A stretch of DNA of 64,000 bases, taken from Prevotella sp. (lineage in GTDB: Bacteria; Bacteroidota; Bacteroidia; Bacteroidales; Bacteroidaceae). Of this stretch, positions 52,069 to 60,201 are shown in pieces. Under the pieces are notes generated by a model. That model worked only from the letters and a program-made list of their open reading frames with translations. It was not told the origin of the DNA and did not search any database. The stretch covers positions 1 through 64,000 of the forward strand of contig JAFQQY010000014.1 of NCBI GenBank assembly GCA_017410365.1, in the 5' to 3' direction. The number at the start of each line of letters is the position of its first letter. Within the stretch, counting starts at the first letter, position 1. The position numbers and the translations under genes were made by a program.

Positions 52069-53823
52069 ATGAAGAAGATATTCAAGACAATGCTTGCTGT
52101 AGCTATAGCAGCATTTACATTTACAAGTTGCGAGGACGTGCCTGAACCATACGAACTGCCGGGCAGTGGCACAGAGACACCAGAGGTTCCTTCTACAGGT
52201 GAGGCTGTAGGCGATGGAACATTGGAGAATCCGTTCAACAGTGTGGCGGCAAACAACTACGTTGCATCGCTTCCTGCAGGCACAGAGTCTGACAAGGACA
52301 TATACATCAAGGGCAAGGTTGTTTCAGTTAAGGAACAGTTTAGCACCCAATTTGGCAATGCCACATTCTATATCTCTGACGACGGCACATCAAAAGGCCA
52401 GTTCTATGTGTTCCGCACTCTCTATCTTGGCAACAAGAAATATACCGATGGCGAGAACATCAAGGTTGGCGACGAGGTGATTATTTGTGGTAAGGTGACC
52501 AACTACATGGGCAACACTCCTGAGACAGTTACCAACAAGAGCTATATCTACTCGCTGAACGGCAAGACTGCCGATGGCGGCAGCGACACTCCAACAACAG
52601 GCGAGGCTAAGGGCAACGGTACACTGGATAATCCGTACAACAGCATCGCAGCAAACCAGTTGGCTTCTTCTCTGGCAGACGGTGCAGAGTCTGAGGCTGT
52701 TTATATCAAGGGTAAGATTGCATCTATCAAGGAGGAGTTCAGCACCCAGTTCGGCAATGCTACTTTCTACATCTCTGACGATGGTACCGACAACGGCACA
52801 TTCTACGTGTTCCGCACTCTATATCTTGGCAACCAGAAATATTCTGGCGGCGACAACATCAAGGTTGGCGACGAGGTGATTATCTACGGCAAGGTATGCA
52901 ACTATATGGGCAACACACCAGAAACTGTACAAAACGGCAGTTACCTCTATTCTCTCAACGGCAAGACAGCCGAGGGCGGCAGCGACACACCGACAGACGG
53001 TGCTAAGGGCGACGGTACACTGGAGAACCCATACAACAGCATCGCAGCCAACAGCGTGGCAAGTGCTCTGAAGGATGGCGAGCAGTCAGACGTTGTTTAC
53101 ATCAAGGGTAAGGTGGCTACTATCCGAGAACAGTATGGCACACAGTATGGCAACGCCACATTCACCATCTCTGACGATGGCACTACAAACGGCGAGTTCC
53201 TCGTGTTCCGTGCTCTCTATCTCAACAATGTGAAATATACTGAGGGCGAAGTGCTCCACGTTGGCGACGACGTTGTTGTTTGCGGCAAGCTCTGCAACTA
53301 CATGGGCAACACTCCTGAGACTGTAACAGGCGAGGCTTACCTCTACTCGCTGACCTGCAATGGTGGAACAGAGGAACCGGAGAATCCGGGCGGTGGCGAT
53401 GATGCTGATGGCAAGTCTATCACACTTGTTCCTTCAGAGATGGGTTATGAGAACGCTGCAGAAATGACAACCATCACTCTCTCTGACGGTACAACCATTA
53501 CATTTGACGGTGGCGGAAATCAGAATACACCTAAATATTACAACACAGGCAAGGGCATCCGTATGTATCCAAAGAACTCAATGAAGGTTAGCTCTTCTAA
53601 GAAGATTGCCTCTATTGTAATGACTTGTGATGTTTACAATGGTACAACCTATAATGCAAGCGGTGATCTTCAGGCAAATCCTGGTACAGTGAAGGTTGCA
53701 GACAACATTGTAACATTCGATGCTATCAATAGCAACGACTGCACAATTACCAATGCTTCTACAACAACAGGTGCTCCAAGTCAGGTGCGCATGACACAGT
53801 TGAAGATTGTTTACGCAGAGTAA
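52069..53823 (+). CDS. lipoprotein with three tandem OB-fold domains
   Basis: Lipobox FTFTSCED (Cys22). Three near-identical domains of about 125 residues follow, centred on 52190-52580, 52590-52980 and 52990-53370; each has DGTLxNPxNSxAAN, xYIKGKVxSxxEQFxTQFGNATF, ISDDGT, FRxLYL, KVGDEVIIxGK and NYMGNTPETV. They look like the OB-fold-type DUF6359 domains seen fused to secreted nucleases in some Firmicutes; this is a memory-based call. The last 130 residues form a separate beta-rich domain (ITLVPSEMGYENAAEM). The repeats are similar enough in DNA for recombination to change copy number. A strong terminator follows. Confidence 0.72.
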   Translation: MKKIFKTMLAVAIAAFTFTSCEDVPEPYELPGSGTETPEVPSTGEAVGDGTLENPFNSVAANNYVASLPAGTESDKDIYIKGKVVSVKEQFSTQFGNATFYISDDGTSKGQFYVFRTLYLGNKKYTDGENIKVGDEVIICGKVTNYMGNTPETVTNKSYIYSLNGKTADGGSDTPTTGEAKGNGTLDNPYNSIAANQLASSLADGAESEAVYIKGKIASIKEEFSTQFGNATFYISDDGTDNGTFYVFRTLYLGNQKYSGGDNIKVGDEVIIYGKVCNYMGNTPETVQNGSYLYSLNGKTAEGGSDTPTDGAKGDGTLENPYNSIAANSVASALKDGEQSDVVYIKGKVATIREQYGTQYGNATFTISDDGTTNGEFLVFRALYLNNVKYTEGEVLHVGDDVVVCGKLCNYMGNTPETVTGEAYLYSLTCNGGTEEPENPGGGDDADGKSITLVPSEMGYENAAEMTTITLSDGTTITFDGGGNQNTPKYYNTGKGIRMYPKNSMKVSSSKKIASIVMTCDVYNGTTYNASGDLQANPGTVKVADNIVTFDAINSNDCTITNASTTTGAPSQVRMTQLKIVYAE

Positions 53824-53847
53824 AAGACATATAACAGCATTATCCAT

Positions 53848-53879
53848 CAGGGCGGTTTCATTAGGAACCGCCCTGTTTT
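53848..53879 (+). terminator. terminator of the receptor operon
   Basis: 10-bp perfect stem CAGGGCGGTT/AACCGCCCTG with an 8-base loop and a TTTTG tail. Confidence 0.85.
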
Positions 53880-54186
53880 GTTGTATATGTATGCACAAAA
53901 GACTGTATATGTATTCGCTTTTGCAATCCGTTAATAATCAAAGATTTACAAGCAACGTGCGAAGAAGTGCCAGATCTCGATGCAAGAAGTGCCAGTTCTC
54001 TCATCAAGAACAGGCACTTCTCAACTATAGAACTAACTGTTCTTTATTAATAGAACGCCGACCAAATGCATATTTATGCGTGATTATGGCTTGAAAATTA
54101 CTTGTACGATGACGCTATTTTATACAAATGAGTTAGGCAAAGGGCAATGATGTTGCTTGTGTCTACAAAATTTCATGTGGATTTAT
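53880..54186 (+). other. intergenic stretch with repeat; no gene
   Basis: No reading frame is convincing. It holds the repeat at 53962-54022 and a further TAGAACTAACTGTTCTTTATTAATAG-type inverted motif near 54029-54055 (TAGAAC/GTTCT arms). The tail towards 54186 is AT-rich. Confidence 0.4.
53962..54022. repeat. intergenic direct and inverted repeat, AAGTGCCAG type
   Basis: Two direct AAGAAGTGCCAG copies (about 53962 and 53984). The second pairs with AGAACAGGCACTTCT to make a hairpin of about 15 bp. In layout it resembles the palindromic repeats near 890 and 57080, but the sequence differs. Confidence 0.5.
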
Positions 54187-54217
54187 TTTGCAGAATAAAC
54201 TCTTTTAATTATTTTTG
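54187..54217 (+). promoter_or_regulatory. consensus promoter of a long structured leader
   Basis: TTTG at 54187-54190, 19 bases, TATTTTTG at 54210-54217. The expected start is near 54224, about 357 bases before the next ATG. Confidence 0.7.
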
Positions 54218-54223
54218 CATTTG

Positions 54224-54561
54224 ACAAACCAATGTGTAACTTTAAAACCGTAATGCAAGAAACAGACAGAGACGAATTAAAATAAAGGAGATTGTTAGCG
54301 CCATGATGTGCAACGCTCCGCAAGAGACTAATTACCAAAGTTATTATTAACACTCGGCGTAGTCTCATTCGTACTTTTTTAGATATTGAGCTTTTAGCTC
54401 TTGTTCTCTTTCAACGAATACCGCCAATATTCAACATTCAAGAACAAGTAGTAGAAAGGTTCATGCCGTTTAGGCGTGAGCTGTTCTGTACTTGTTGAAT
54501 GTGCGGTCACTTGGCGGTAACCTGTTGAAAGGCGAGTAACGGATGGTTTCGCGCCTTTTTT
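54224..54561 (+). ncRNA. candidate structured leader or small RNA
   Basis: Transcribed region after a consensus promoter with no long frame. It contains a 10-codon frame (MQETDRDELK, 54253-54285), a stem GAGACTA/TAGTCTC (54324-54366) with a T run shortly after, and a 124-base nested palindrome (54408-54531) with stems CTTTCAAC/GTTGAAAG, TACCGCCAA/TTGGCGGTA, CATTCAA plus ACAAGTA against TACTTGT plus TTGAATG, and CATGCC/GGCGTG. It ends in a terminator that shares bases with the outer stem. This could be an attenuating leader for the WG-repeat gene or a stand-alone RNA. I do not recognise an existing RNA family. Confidence 0.45.
54528..54561 (+). terminator. terminator-like hairpin 20 bases before a start codon
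   Basis: AAAGGCG pairs with CGCCTTT around a 17-base loop, followed by further T residues. The left arm shares AAAG with the outer stem of the large palindrome (54524-54531), so the two structures exclude each other, as in attenuators. Confidence 0.6.
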
Positions 54562-54580
54562 ATATTCAGAAATTACAGAA

Positions 54581-56599
54581 ATGAGAAAAATATTATTTAT
54601 TAGCTTTTGCATATTTGTAGCAACACTATCGCTCGCCCAGAATGTAAAATTTGCATTGACAGATGTCATATCGGCAGGAGAATTTCACGACGGGCTATCT
54701 GTATTCAGAGATAGAGAATCAGGAAAATATGGTGCGATAAATACCTCAGGTAGAATACAGATCGAGCCACGATTTGACTGGATAGAAGACTTTATTGACG
54801 GCAGTGCAGTTGTTAAGGTAGGAACACAATATGGAATTATTAACAAAAATGGCAAATATCTACTAGAACCAAAGTACGACCACATTAGTGCCCCTTACAA
54901 AAGGGAAAATATTCCACTTTATAATGTGGAAAAAGATGCATTACATGGTCTATTTTATAAAGATAAACTAGTTGTTCCTGTTACAAAGTTCGACGAAACA
55001 TACACCAATCTCTATCCGATTATATCTTATAAAGAAAATGGTGAATACCGTTATATATGTTTACCAACAGGAAAACATTTAAACGCAGGTCTATTATTTA
55101 AATACGAAAACATATTAATTTCAAAGAAATATGAACCTTTTGGATTTCATTATTATTCTGAGGAGGGAAATGTTTTAGACACATCTTCATATAGAAAAAG
55201 TAGTAAAGGAATTTATTTGTACAAAGATGAAAAAACTGGTTTGTATGGTTTGAAAAATAGTAGCGGAGCTATCATTTCACAACCACAATACGACTATTCC
55301 AGTTTCTTTTTTGACATCTGGATAAATGACTGTATTTTATATCAAGGTGATGATTGTGCAATAATCATAGATTGTAATGGTAAAGCACATACCACAGATG
55401 AAAAATATACATACCCAAGTATGAAAGGTGGAATGATTCAAGTCGGAAATTCATTATACGATACAAATGGAGTAGCTTTAGTATCAAAAGCTGACAATAT
55501 CTTATATTATGAAGGTAATTGGTATAGTGTAACTATTAATGGTTCAGAAAAATACTATAATACAAAACTCCGAAAATTTTTTGACACTGATATGCTATTA
55601 ATAAGTGAAGGGGTAGCAAAATGCAGAAACATTCCTTGAATATTTTATATTGATGCTACAACTGGAACCAGAATAGGAGAAGAATATGAATCTGGAGATG
55701 AGTTCAGTGAAGGTCTTGCCATTGTAAAACCATTCAATTCTAAATATAGACATGTTATTGACAAAAAAGGCAATATTGTATTAAGAGAAAATGAAAATTT
55801 AAAATTTGAAGATATGGAATTCTCTGACGGTGTTTTACGAGTAAAAACACCCGGACAAATATACCATTGCTCATATATTTATAATCCTATAAACTACAAG
55901 AATACGTTTATAAACACAAAAGAACTTTATACTAAGGCTGACAACGCTTTTAATTTAAAAGATTATAAAACTGCTAAGAATTATTATTATCAAATATGCG
56001 AAGCCGATCCTTCTGACATGATTGCTTTAACAAATTATGGAGTATGTCTAAATAATCTTGGGCACTATGATTATGCGATTGAAGCCTATAATATGGTTCT
56101 AAAAATTGAACCAGATAATGAATTTGTGAAAAAAGCACGTAATACATCTATTAATAATAAAAATATTGTTGAAAATAACAATTCACAATCAAGAACCGAA
56201 TATGACGATGCCCAAAATTCTTATAACACAAACATCGGGAATTTTGCAGGAGCTTTGGATGGCATTAATAACAATTATAGCTATGGAAATTATAACTCAC
56301 AAAATGGGACATATTCGTCTGGAAGCAACTCAACAAATTACATATCATTATATAAACAATGGGAACGTAGAGCACAATCAAATTATAATTCATTAACTAA
56401 TCTTGGATATAGGGTAAAGAATAATAATGGAAGTCGTTCAGGAGGAACTGGACAAAGCATGAGTAGCAGCAATTATACTCGCATGAAAAAGGCTCTACGC
56501 GAAGCACAAAATGAAATGCGTAGAATACGCTTAAATGCAAGTCGGAATGGGGTTACAATAGCACAATCCAAATGGGAAACAGCTACTGTAGGTTATTAA
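54581..56599 (+). pseudogene. WG-repeat and TPR protein interrupted by an in-frame TGA
   Basis: One frame runs through the whole span, broken only by TGA at 55637-55639. Upstream: signal peptide 1-20 (LSLAQN) and WG-type repeats (KYGAINTSGRIQIEPRFD, QYGIINKNGKYLLEPKYD). Directly after the TGA the same frame continues with WG-like sequence (YIDATTGTRIGEEYESGDEF, HVIDKKGNIVLRENE), then a TPR pair (LKDYKTAKNYYYQICEADPS, NLGHYDYAIEAYNMVLKIEP), then an Asn/Ser-rich linker and a C-terminal helical part. The full product would be about 672 residues. The first 352 residues could still be made and secreted. A start at 55814 could give a separate 261-residue product. Probably a nonsense mutation or a sequencing error. 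Confidence 0.75.
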
Positions 56600-56621
56600 C
56601 TCAACAATACTATTACAACAA

Positions 56622-56929
56622 ATGAAAAAAAACATTACGTTTTAGCCATTAGTTCTATTGTTACATTTGCGTTCTTCAACATATCTTGCAAAGGTGGAGG
56701 CTCGAAATATGCACCAGTGATAGTCACAGCTGGGAAAATCATTGAAGAATTTTCTCAAGACACTGATGATACAGATAGTGGCGACATCTCATTTACAGGA
56801 CATAATGGTCCATGTAAAGAATGTATATATAAATGTAATGACTTCCGTGCAGGCAGTGGAGGTGGTATTTGTGGTTATTGTAGACATTCTAGTGTACGTC
56901 ACGATACAAGTAATCCACGATACGATTAG
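56622..56929 (+). pseudogene. Cys-rich lipoprotein frameshifted in a poly(A) run
   Basis: ATG 56622 is followed by eight A and closes at a TAG seven codons later. Adding one A (or removing two) joins it to a frame reading MKKKHYVLAISSIVTFAF, a lipoprotein signal with lipobox FNISC, then KGGGSKYAPVIVTAG and a Cys-rich C terminus (CKECIYKC, GGGICGYCRHS). The intact product would be about 102 residues. The paired Cys could bind metal. It follows the WG-repeat gene by 22 bases and is probably its partner. The frame error may be phase variation, decay or a sequencing error in the homopolymer. Confidence 0.65.
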
Positions 56930-57014
56930 CATAAGTCAATTTAATATAGGTTTACGTTAAATACAATATTAGAACAACTCCAATAGTCTGGATTCTATTT
57001 AAGACATTAAACAG

Positions 57015-57125
57015 TGCCATTTAGCACTCGTAATTATGCCATTTACGAGTTGCAGATGGCACATTGTCTTTTGCACCTCCTAAGTGGCCCACTTAGCAGT
57101 GCTAACTGCACCACTTTTGATGGCT
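57015..57125. repeat. palindrome-rich intergenic repeat
   Basis: Perfect palindrome CTAAGTGGCCCACTTAG (57080-57096), an inner hairpin ACTCGTAA/TTTACGAGT (57026-57050), and GTGCCA/TGGCAC-type pairs around them. Its AAGTGG/CCACTT ends resemble those of the 87-bp element, suggesting related but diverged sequences. Confidence 0.5.
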
Positions 57126-57394
57126 TAATGGCATGGTTATAATTCTTACTTTTTGCTGCATTTGCAAGAAAATTACATCTGAAGTCTAAAACGCCCTTTT
57201 AGAAATATCAATCTTTATTACCTAAAATTGTTAAAATTACCAAAAAGCGCCGAAAAACGGGCAAAAAATGTAGGATTGAAATCCTCATACACTGCACTAA
57301 ACTAACTGTAGTACAATGCGTTGCATGCAAAAATGTAGGATGTATGAGAAATGCATGAAATAATTTTCAGGGGAGATCTCATGGGGCATAATTA

Positions 57395-57446
57395 CTTTGT
57401 CTCACTTGTTAGACAACCGCAAATCTCGGTGCGCACTAGTAACAAT
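57395..57446 (+). repeat. 52-base direct repeat, copy A
   Basis: Begins CTTTGTCTCACTTGTTAG and matches 59670-59721 at 45 of 52 positions in the same orientation. The two copies flank the BlaR1/BlaI pair. Confidence 0.65.
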
Positions 57447-57550
57447 ATCCATCAGGAGCCGTCCTGTTTTTATTGTTATCGGCCCATTCGTACTTCTTGC
57501 CATGATTTTTCGTGAAAATCACAGGTATATCCACATGTAGTTATTGCCGT

Positions 57551-59104
57551 TTATGGTATTATAGATTTATTTAGAAAGAAACCCCATCCCTGTACTTCGT
57601 TGCCTCTTAAATGGTTAAATTGGTGCTTTTCAGTTTCGTATCCCGGACAGCATGCTTGAACAGTTGCGCCTAACGGAATATTCATTTCGCACCATCCCTC
57701 TTCATTGGTCTTGACTTTATAGCTTGTTCCAATAATGGATAATTCAACGTTAGCGAGTTGCTGACCTGTTTTGGCATCTTCAGCCCTAAAGAACATCCAC
57801 GACTTGGCTTTGCCTTTGTAAGTTGCAGGCAAGTCTATATTGTCTTTTCGGTTAAACTCTGTTGTGTATTTAGTGTATAGCTCTATGCGCCTAGGTTTCT
57901 CTCCCTGTATCAGTTTTACCTCTTTTATGCTACTTAGAGGAACATAAGGGTGATAGCTGCTGTTGACTATTTGTCCGTCAAGCATTACAATATCTTCATT
58001 TATATAATGCTTGCCTCTATTGTTCATCCATCCTCCTTCCTTGATTATGCTCCTTTCTGCCAAGCGACCATTTGCTAACCATGTGAAGAAAGCCCCAGCT
58101 GGAACTTTTACGCCAATCCACTCCTTGCCATCTTTATGTTCAAATATGATGGCAGATTCTTCTGTAAAAGTGTTTTTTACAACCTCTTCTTTCTTTACTT
58201 GTGCCGACATGGCTAAAGAAAAGACAATGATAGGCAGCAAATATAATAGACGCAACAACTGTAAAGGGTGGAATTTTGGTTTTGTTATCATGCTGATTCT
58301 ATTTTTTAGTGTGCTGTTGCAAAAACCGTTTGCCAAAGAATAGCCATTCTGAATGGCGGTTCTATTAATTAGAAGATGCAGATACTGTATTTCGTCGAAT
58401 CCGTTAGAAATCACTTGTTGGTCAGCTTCGTATTCGTGAACTGTGCGCAAGTCGGCACGTAATAGCCATATCGTGGGGTTGAACCATTGCATAGCAGTTA
58501 TCAGTTCAACGATTATAATGTCAACAGAATGATGCAGACGGATATGTCCCAATTCGTGCTCCAAAAGCATCGGTGCGCCTTCTTCATAATCGTTACTATT
58601 CATGTATATTGTTTTCCACCAGCTATAAGGCGATTTCACTTTGTCACATACGGCAATCCGCACTCCATTGTCCAAATGGTGTATTTCGCTTATGGTTTCC
58701 AACTTATGCAATTTATATAATGACAGCAGGGTTCTTGAAAGCACAACTAAAACACCTATTATATATATGACTACGAAAATGAATTGGTAATCAAACGATA
58801 CCTCAGGGAATGAATGGCTTGGAAGGACAAAGCTTTCCGTTGGTAGGGAATCTTTGCCTGTAGCAGAAACAGGTGATAAATAACTTGTATCGGCAGAATG
58901 TTCTGCTATTACAGGGGTTACTACAACTGTTTGGTGGATAGTAAAAACACAAAGTGGCAGAACAAAAGAGGCTATGGCTGTGAATAGCAGAACCATGCGA
59001 TTCAGGCTATGCCATGTGCCTTTTGATACTAGCAGCTTCCAGAATACATAAAACAAGGCAATCAGTAGAGCCACTTTAAATTCGTAGATAATAAATTCGT
59101 TCAT
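57551..59104 (-). CDS. BlaR1/MecR1-type M56 membrane metallopeptidase
   Basis: Membrane signal receptor and protease expected to relieve repression by the BlaI-type partner. Four N-terminal helices (about 1-22, 33-55, 108-125, plus one near 285-305). Zinc site HELGH at residues 183-187 in LEHELGHIRLHHSVD. The C-terminal part (about 300-517) replaces the penicillin-sensor domain of BlaR1 with a beta-rich region, ending in a carboxypeptidase-regulatory-like domain (AEDAKTGQQLANVELSIIG, EGWCEMNIPLG). No beta-lactamase gene is adjacent, so the inducer is unknown. It overlaps the regulator gene by 4 bases. Confidence 0.87.
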   Translation of the reverse strand: MNEFIIYEFKVALLIALFYVFWKLLVSKGTWHSLNRMVLLFTAIASFVLPLCVFTIHQTVVVTPVIAEHSADTSYLSPVSATGKDSLPTESFVLPSHSFPEVSFDYQFIFVVIYIIGVLVVLSRTLLSLYKLHKLETISEIHHLDNGVRIAVCDKVKSPYSWWKTIYMNSNDYEEGAPMLLEHELGHIRLHHSVDIIIVELITAMQWFNPTIWLLRADLRTVHEYEADQQVISNGFDEIQYLHLLINRTAIQNGYSLANGFCNSTLKNRISMITKPKFHPLQLLRLLYLLPIIVFSLAMSAQVKKEEVVKNTFTEESAIIFEHKDGKEWIGVKVPAGAFFTWLANGRLAERSIIKEGGWMNNRGKHYINEDIVMLDGQIVNSSYHPYVPLSSIKEVKLIQGEKPRRIELYTKYTTEFNRKDNIDLPATYKGKAKSWMFFRAEDAKTGQQLANVELSIIGTSYKVKTNEEGWCEMNIPLGATVQACCPGYETEKHQFNHLRGNEVQGWGFFLNKSIIP

Positions 59105-59475
59105 GGTTGTTTGCTTTTTTGGTATGCTTCAACTTGTGAAATCAGTTCTCGGAGTTCATCAACAGAGAGTTTCTCCTCACGTAAGAATGTAGATACCAAT
59201 CCTTTATAAGAATTCTCGATATAGTCGTCGACCAATCTGAAGATGTTTCTTTTGGCATATTCCTCTTCTGTTATCAGAGCATTGTACTGAAATGTTGTGC
59301 CATATTTCTTGTGACCAACATATCCACCATATTCCAATCTACGCACAATGGTTGAAAGAGTATTGAAATGCGGACGCGGTTCCTCGTAATGCTCCAGCAG
59401 TTCTCTTACAAACATTGGTCCATGCTTCCATAACAACTGCATGACCTCAAGCTCTTTATTAGTCAGCTTTTTCAT
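59101..59475 (-). CDS. BlaI/MecI/CopY-family repressor
   Basis: Winged-helix dimeric repressor, cleaved or released when the M56 partner is activated. It begins KKLTNKELEVMQLLWKHGPMFVRELLEHYEE (recognition helix region), then PRPHFNTLSTIVRRLEYGGYVGHKKYG (wing). The C-terminal half is the dimer region. At 124 residues the length is normal. A -33/-7 promoter with an overlapping palindromic operator lies upstream, consistent with autoregulation. Confidence 0.93.
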   Translation of the reverse strand: MKKLTNKELEVMQLLWKHGPMFVRELLEHYEEPRPHFNTLSTIVRRLEYGGYVGHKKYGTTFQYNALITEEEYAKRNIFRLVDDYIENSYKGLVSTFLREEKLSVDELRELISQVEAYQKSKQP

Positions 59476-59518
59476 TGCTATTATCTCTATTTATTATTTT
59501 GAATCTCTAAATGTGTTG

Positions 59519-59549
59519 CAAATGTAACTTAAAATGAATAAATAGACAA
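59519..59549 (-). promoter_or_regulatory. promoter of the BlaI/BlaR1 operon
   Basis: On the minus strand, TTG (59547-59549), 20 bases, TACATTTG (59519-59526). The -33 TTG overlaps the operator described next. Confidence 0.75.
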
Positions 59550-59597
59550 CTACAAATTGTAGTTTCTTAATTTAGTTAACTACAATAAATAGTTGTT
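59548..59597. promoter_or_regulatory. BlaI-type operators
   Basis: Operator 1 is the perfect palindrome AACTACAA-A-TTGTAGTT (59548-59564), with the TACA/TGTA half-sites of BlaI/MecI operators. Operator 2 (about 59578-59597) is AACTACAATAAATAGTTGTT, a weaker copy 30 bases away. Operator 1 touches the -33 element, so binding should block polymerase. Confidence 0.75.
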
Positions 59598-59669
59598 TGC
59601 GCAAGTTAACAATCCAGCGCTCTGCTCGCTTAAATTTGGTATATACGCCATATATCGACTATATTATTT

Positions 59670-59721
59670 CTTTGTCTCACTTGTTAGGCAACCGAAAATC
59701 CCAGTGCACACTAGCAACATT
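59670..59721 (+). repeat. 52-base direct repeat, copy B
   Basis: Same orientation as copy A at 57395-57446, 45 of 52 positions identical. It lies upstream of the BlaI operators, so the two-gene regulator module is bracketed by the copies. Confidence 0.65.
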
Positions 59722-59764
59722 TTCAACCCGAAGTGCAGACAAAAACAAAATATTTCCGCAAACA

Positions 59765-59796
59765 TTTGGTAGCGTGCGATATTTTTAGTAATTTTG
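59765..59796 (+). promoter_or_regulatory. promoter of the L31 gene
   Basis: TTTG at 59765-59768, 20 bases, TAATTTTG at 59789-59796, 52 bases before the ATG. Confidence 0.7.
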
Positions 59797-59847
59797 CACC
59801 CCGTAATATGAGCATTTAATTACAACAATTTATAATATTAAGCAAAA

Positions 59848-60102
59848 ATGAAAAAAGGTATTCATCCAGAAAACTATCGCCCCGTCGTATTTAAGGATAT
59901 GTCCAACGGCGATATGTTCCTTTCACGTTCTACATGTAAGAGCAATGACACAGTAGAATTTGAAGGCGAAACTTACCCAGTGGTAAAAATTGAAATCTCA
60001 AGTACCTCTCACCCATTCTATACTGGTAAGAGCAAGCTTGTCGATACAGCTGGTCGCGTAGACAAGTTCATGAGCCGCTATGGTAAGGCTGCTAAGAAAT
60101 AA
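59848..60102 (+). CDS. rpmE2: 50S ribosomal protein L31, type B
   Basis: Ribosomal large-subunit protein. It begins [18 protein letters not shown] and has [22 protein letters not shown], with the C-terminal [14 protein letters not shown]. It lacks the paired Cys zinc site of type A L31, which marks the zinc-independent type B form that replaces type A under zinc limitation in other bacteria. The length of 84 residues is typical. It is monocistronic behind a consensus promoter and before a terminator. Confidence 0.97.
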   Translation: MKKGIHPENYRPVVFKDMSNGDMFLSRSTCKSNDTVEFEGETYPVVKIEISSTSHPFYTGKSKLVDTAGRVDKFMSRYGKAAKK

Positions 60103-60133
60103 GATATACATCTCCATTTTTTAGAAACCATAA

Positions 60134-60167
60134 AGGTGCGTCCGTGTAGTTGCATATGCCCGGTCGC
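60134..60167 (+). terminator. terminator of the L31 gene
   Basis: AGGTGCG pairs with CGCATCT (one G-U) around a 14-base loop, followed by TTTTTTT. Confidence 0.75.
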
Positions 60168-60201
60168 ATCTTTTTTTATGTAACACACATTAATTATATA
60201 T

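Larger units (their letters stand above)
56930..57550 (+). other. long intergenic stretch; repeats only
   Basis: No gene was found. It contains the palindromes at 57015-57125, a repeated TGTAGGAT motif near 57270 and 57338, a 52-base repeat (57395-57446) and a small stem CAGGA-GCCG-TCCTG with T tail (57453-57470) that could end transcription from the left. Confidence 0.5.

Noticed and set aside
55637-55639. Selenocysteine codon in the WG-repeat gene
   Set aside because: No selenoprotein machinery or downstream stem of the right form was seen, and WG-repeat proteins have no redox Cys at this point.
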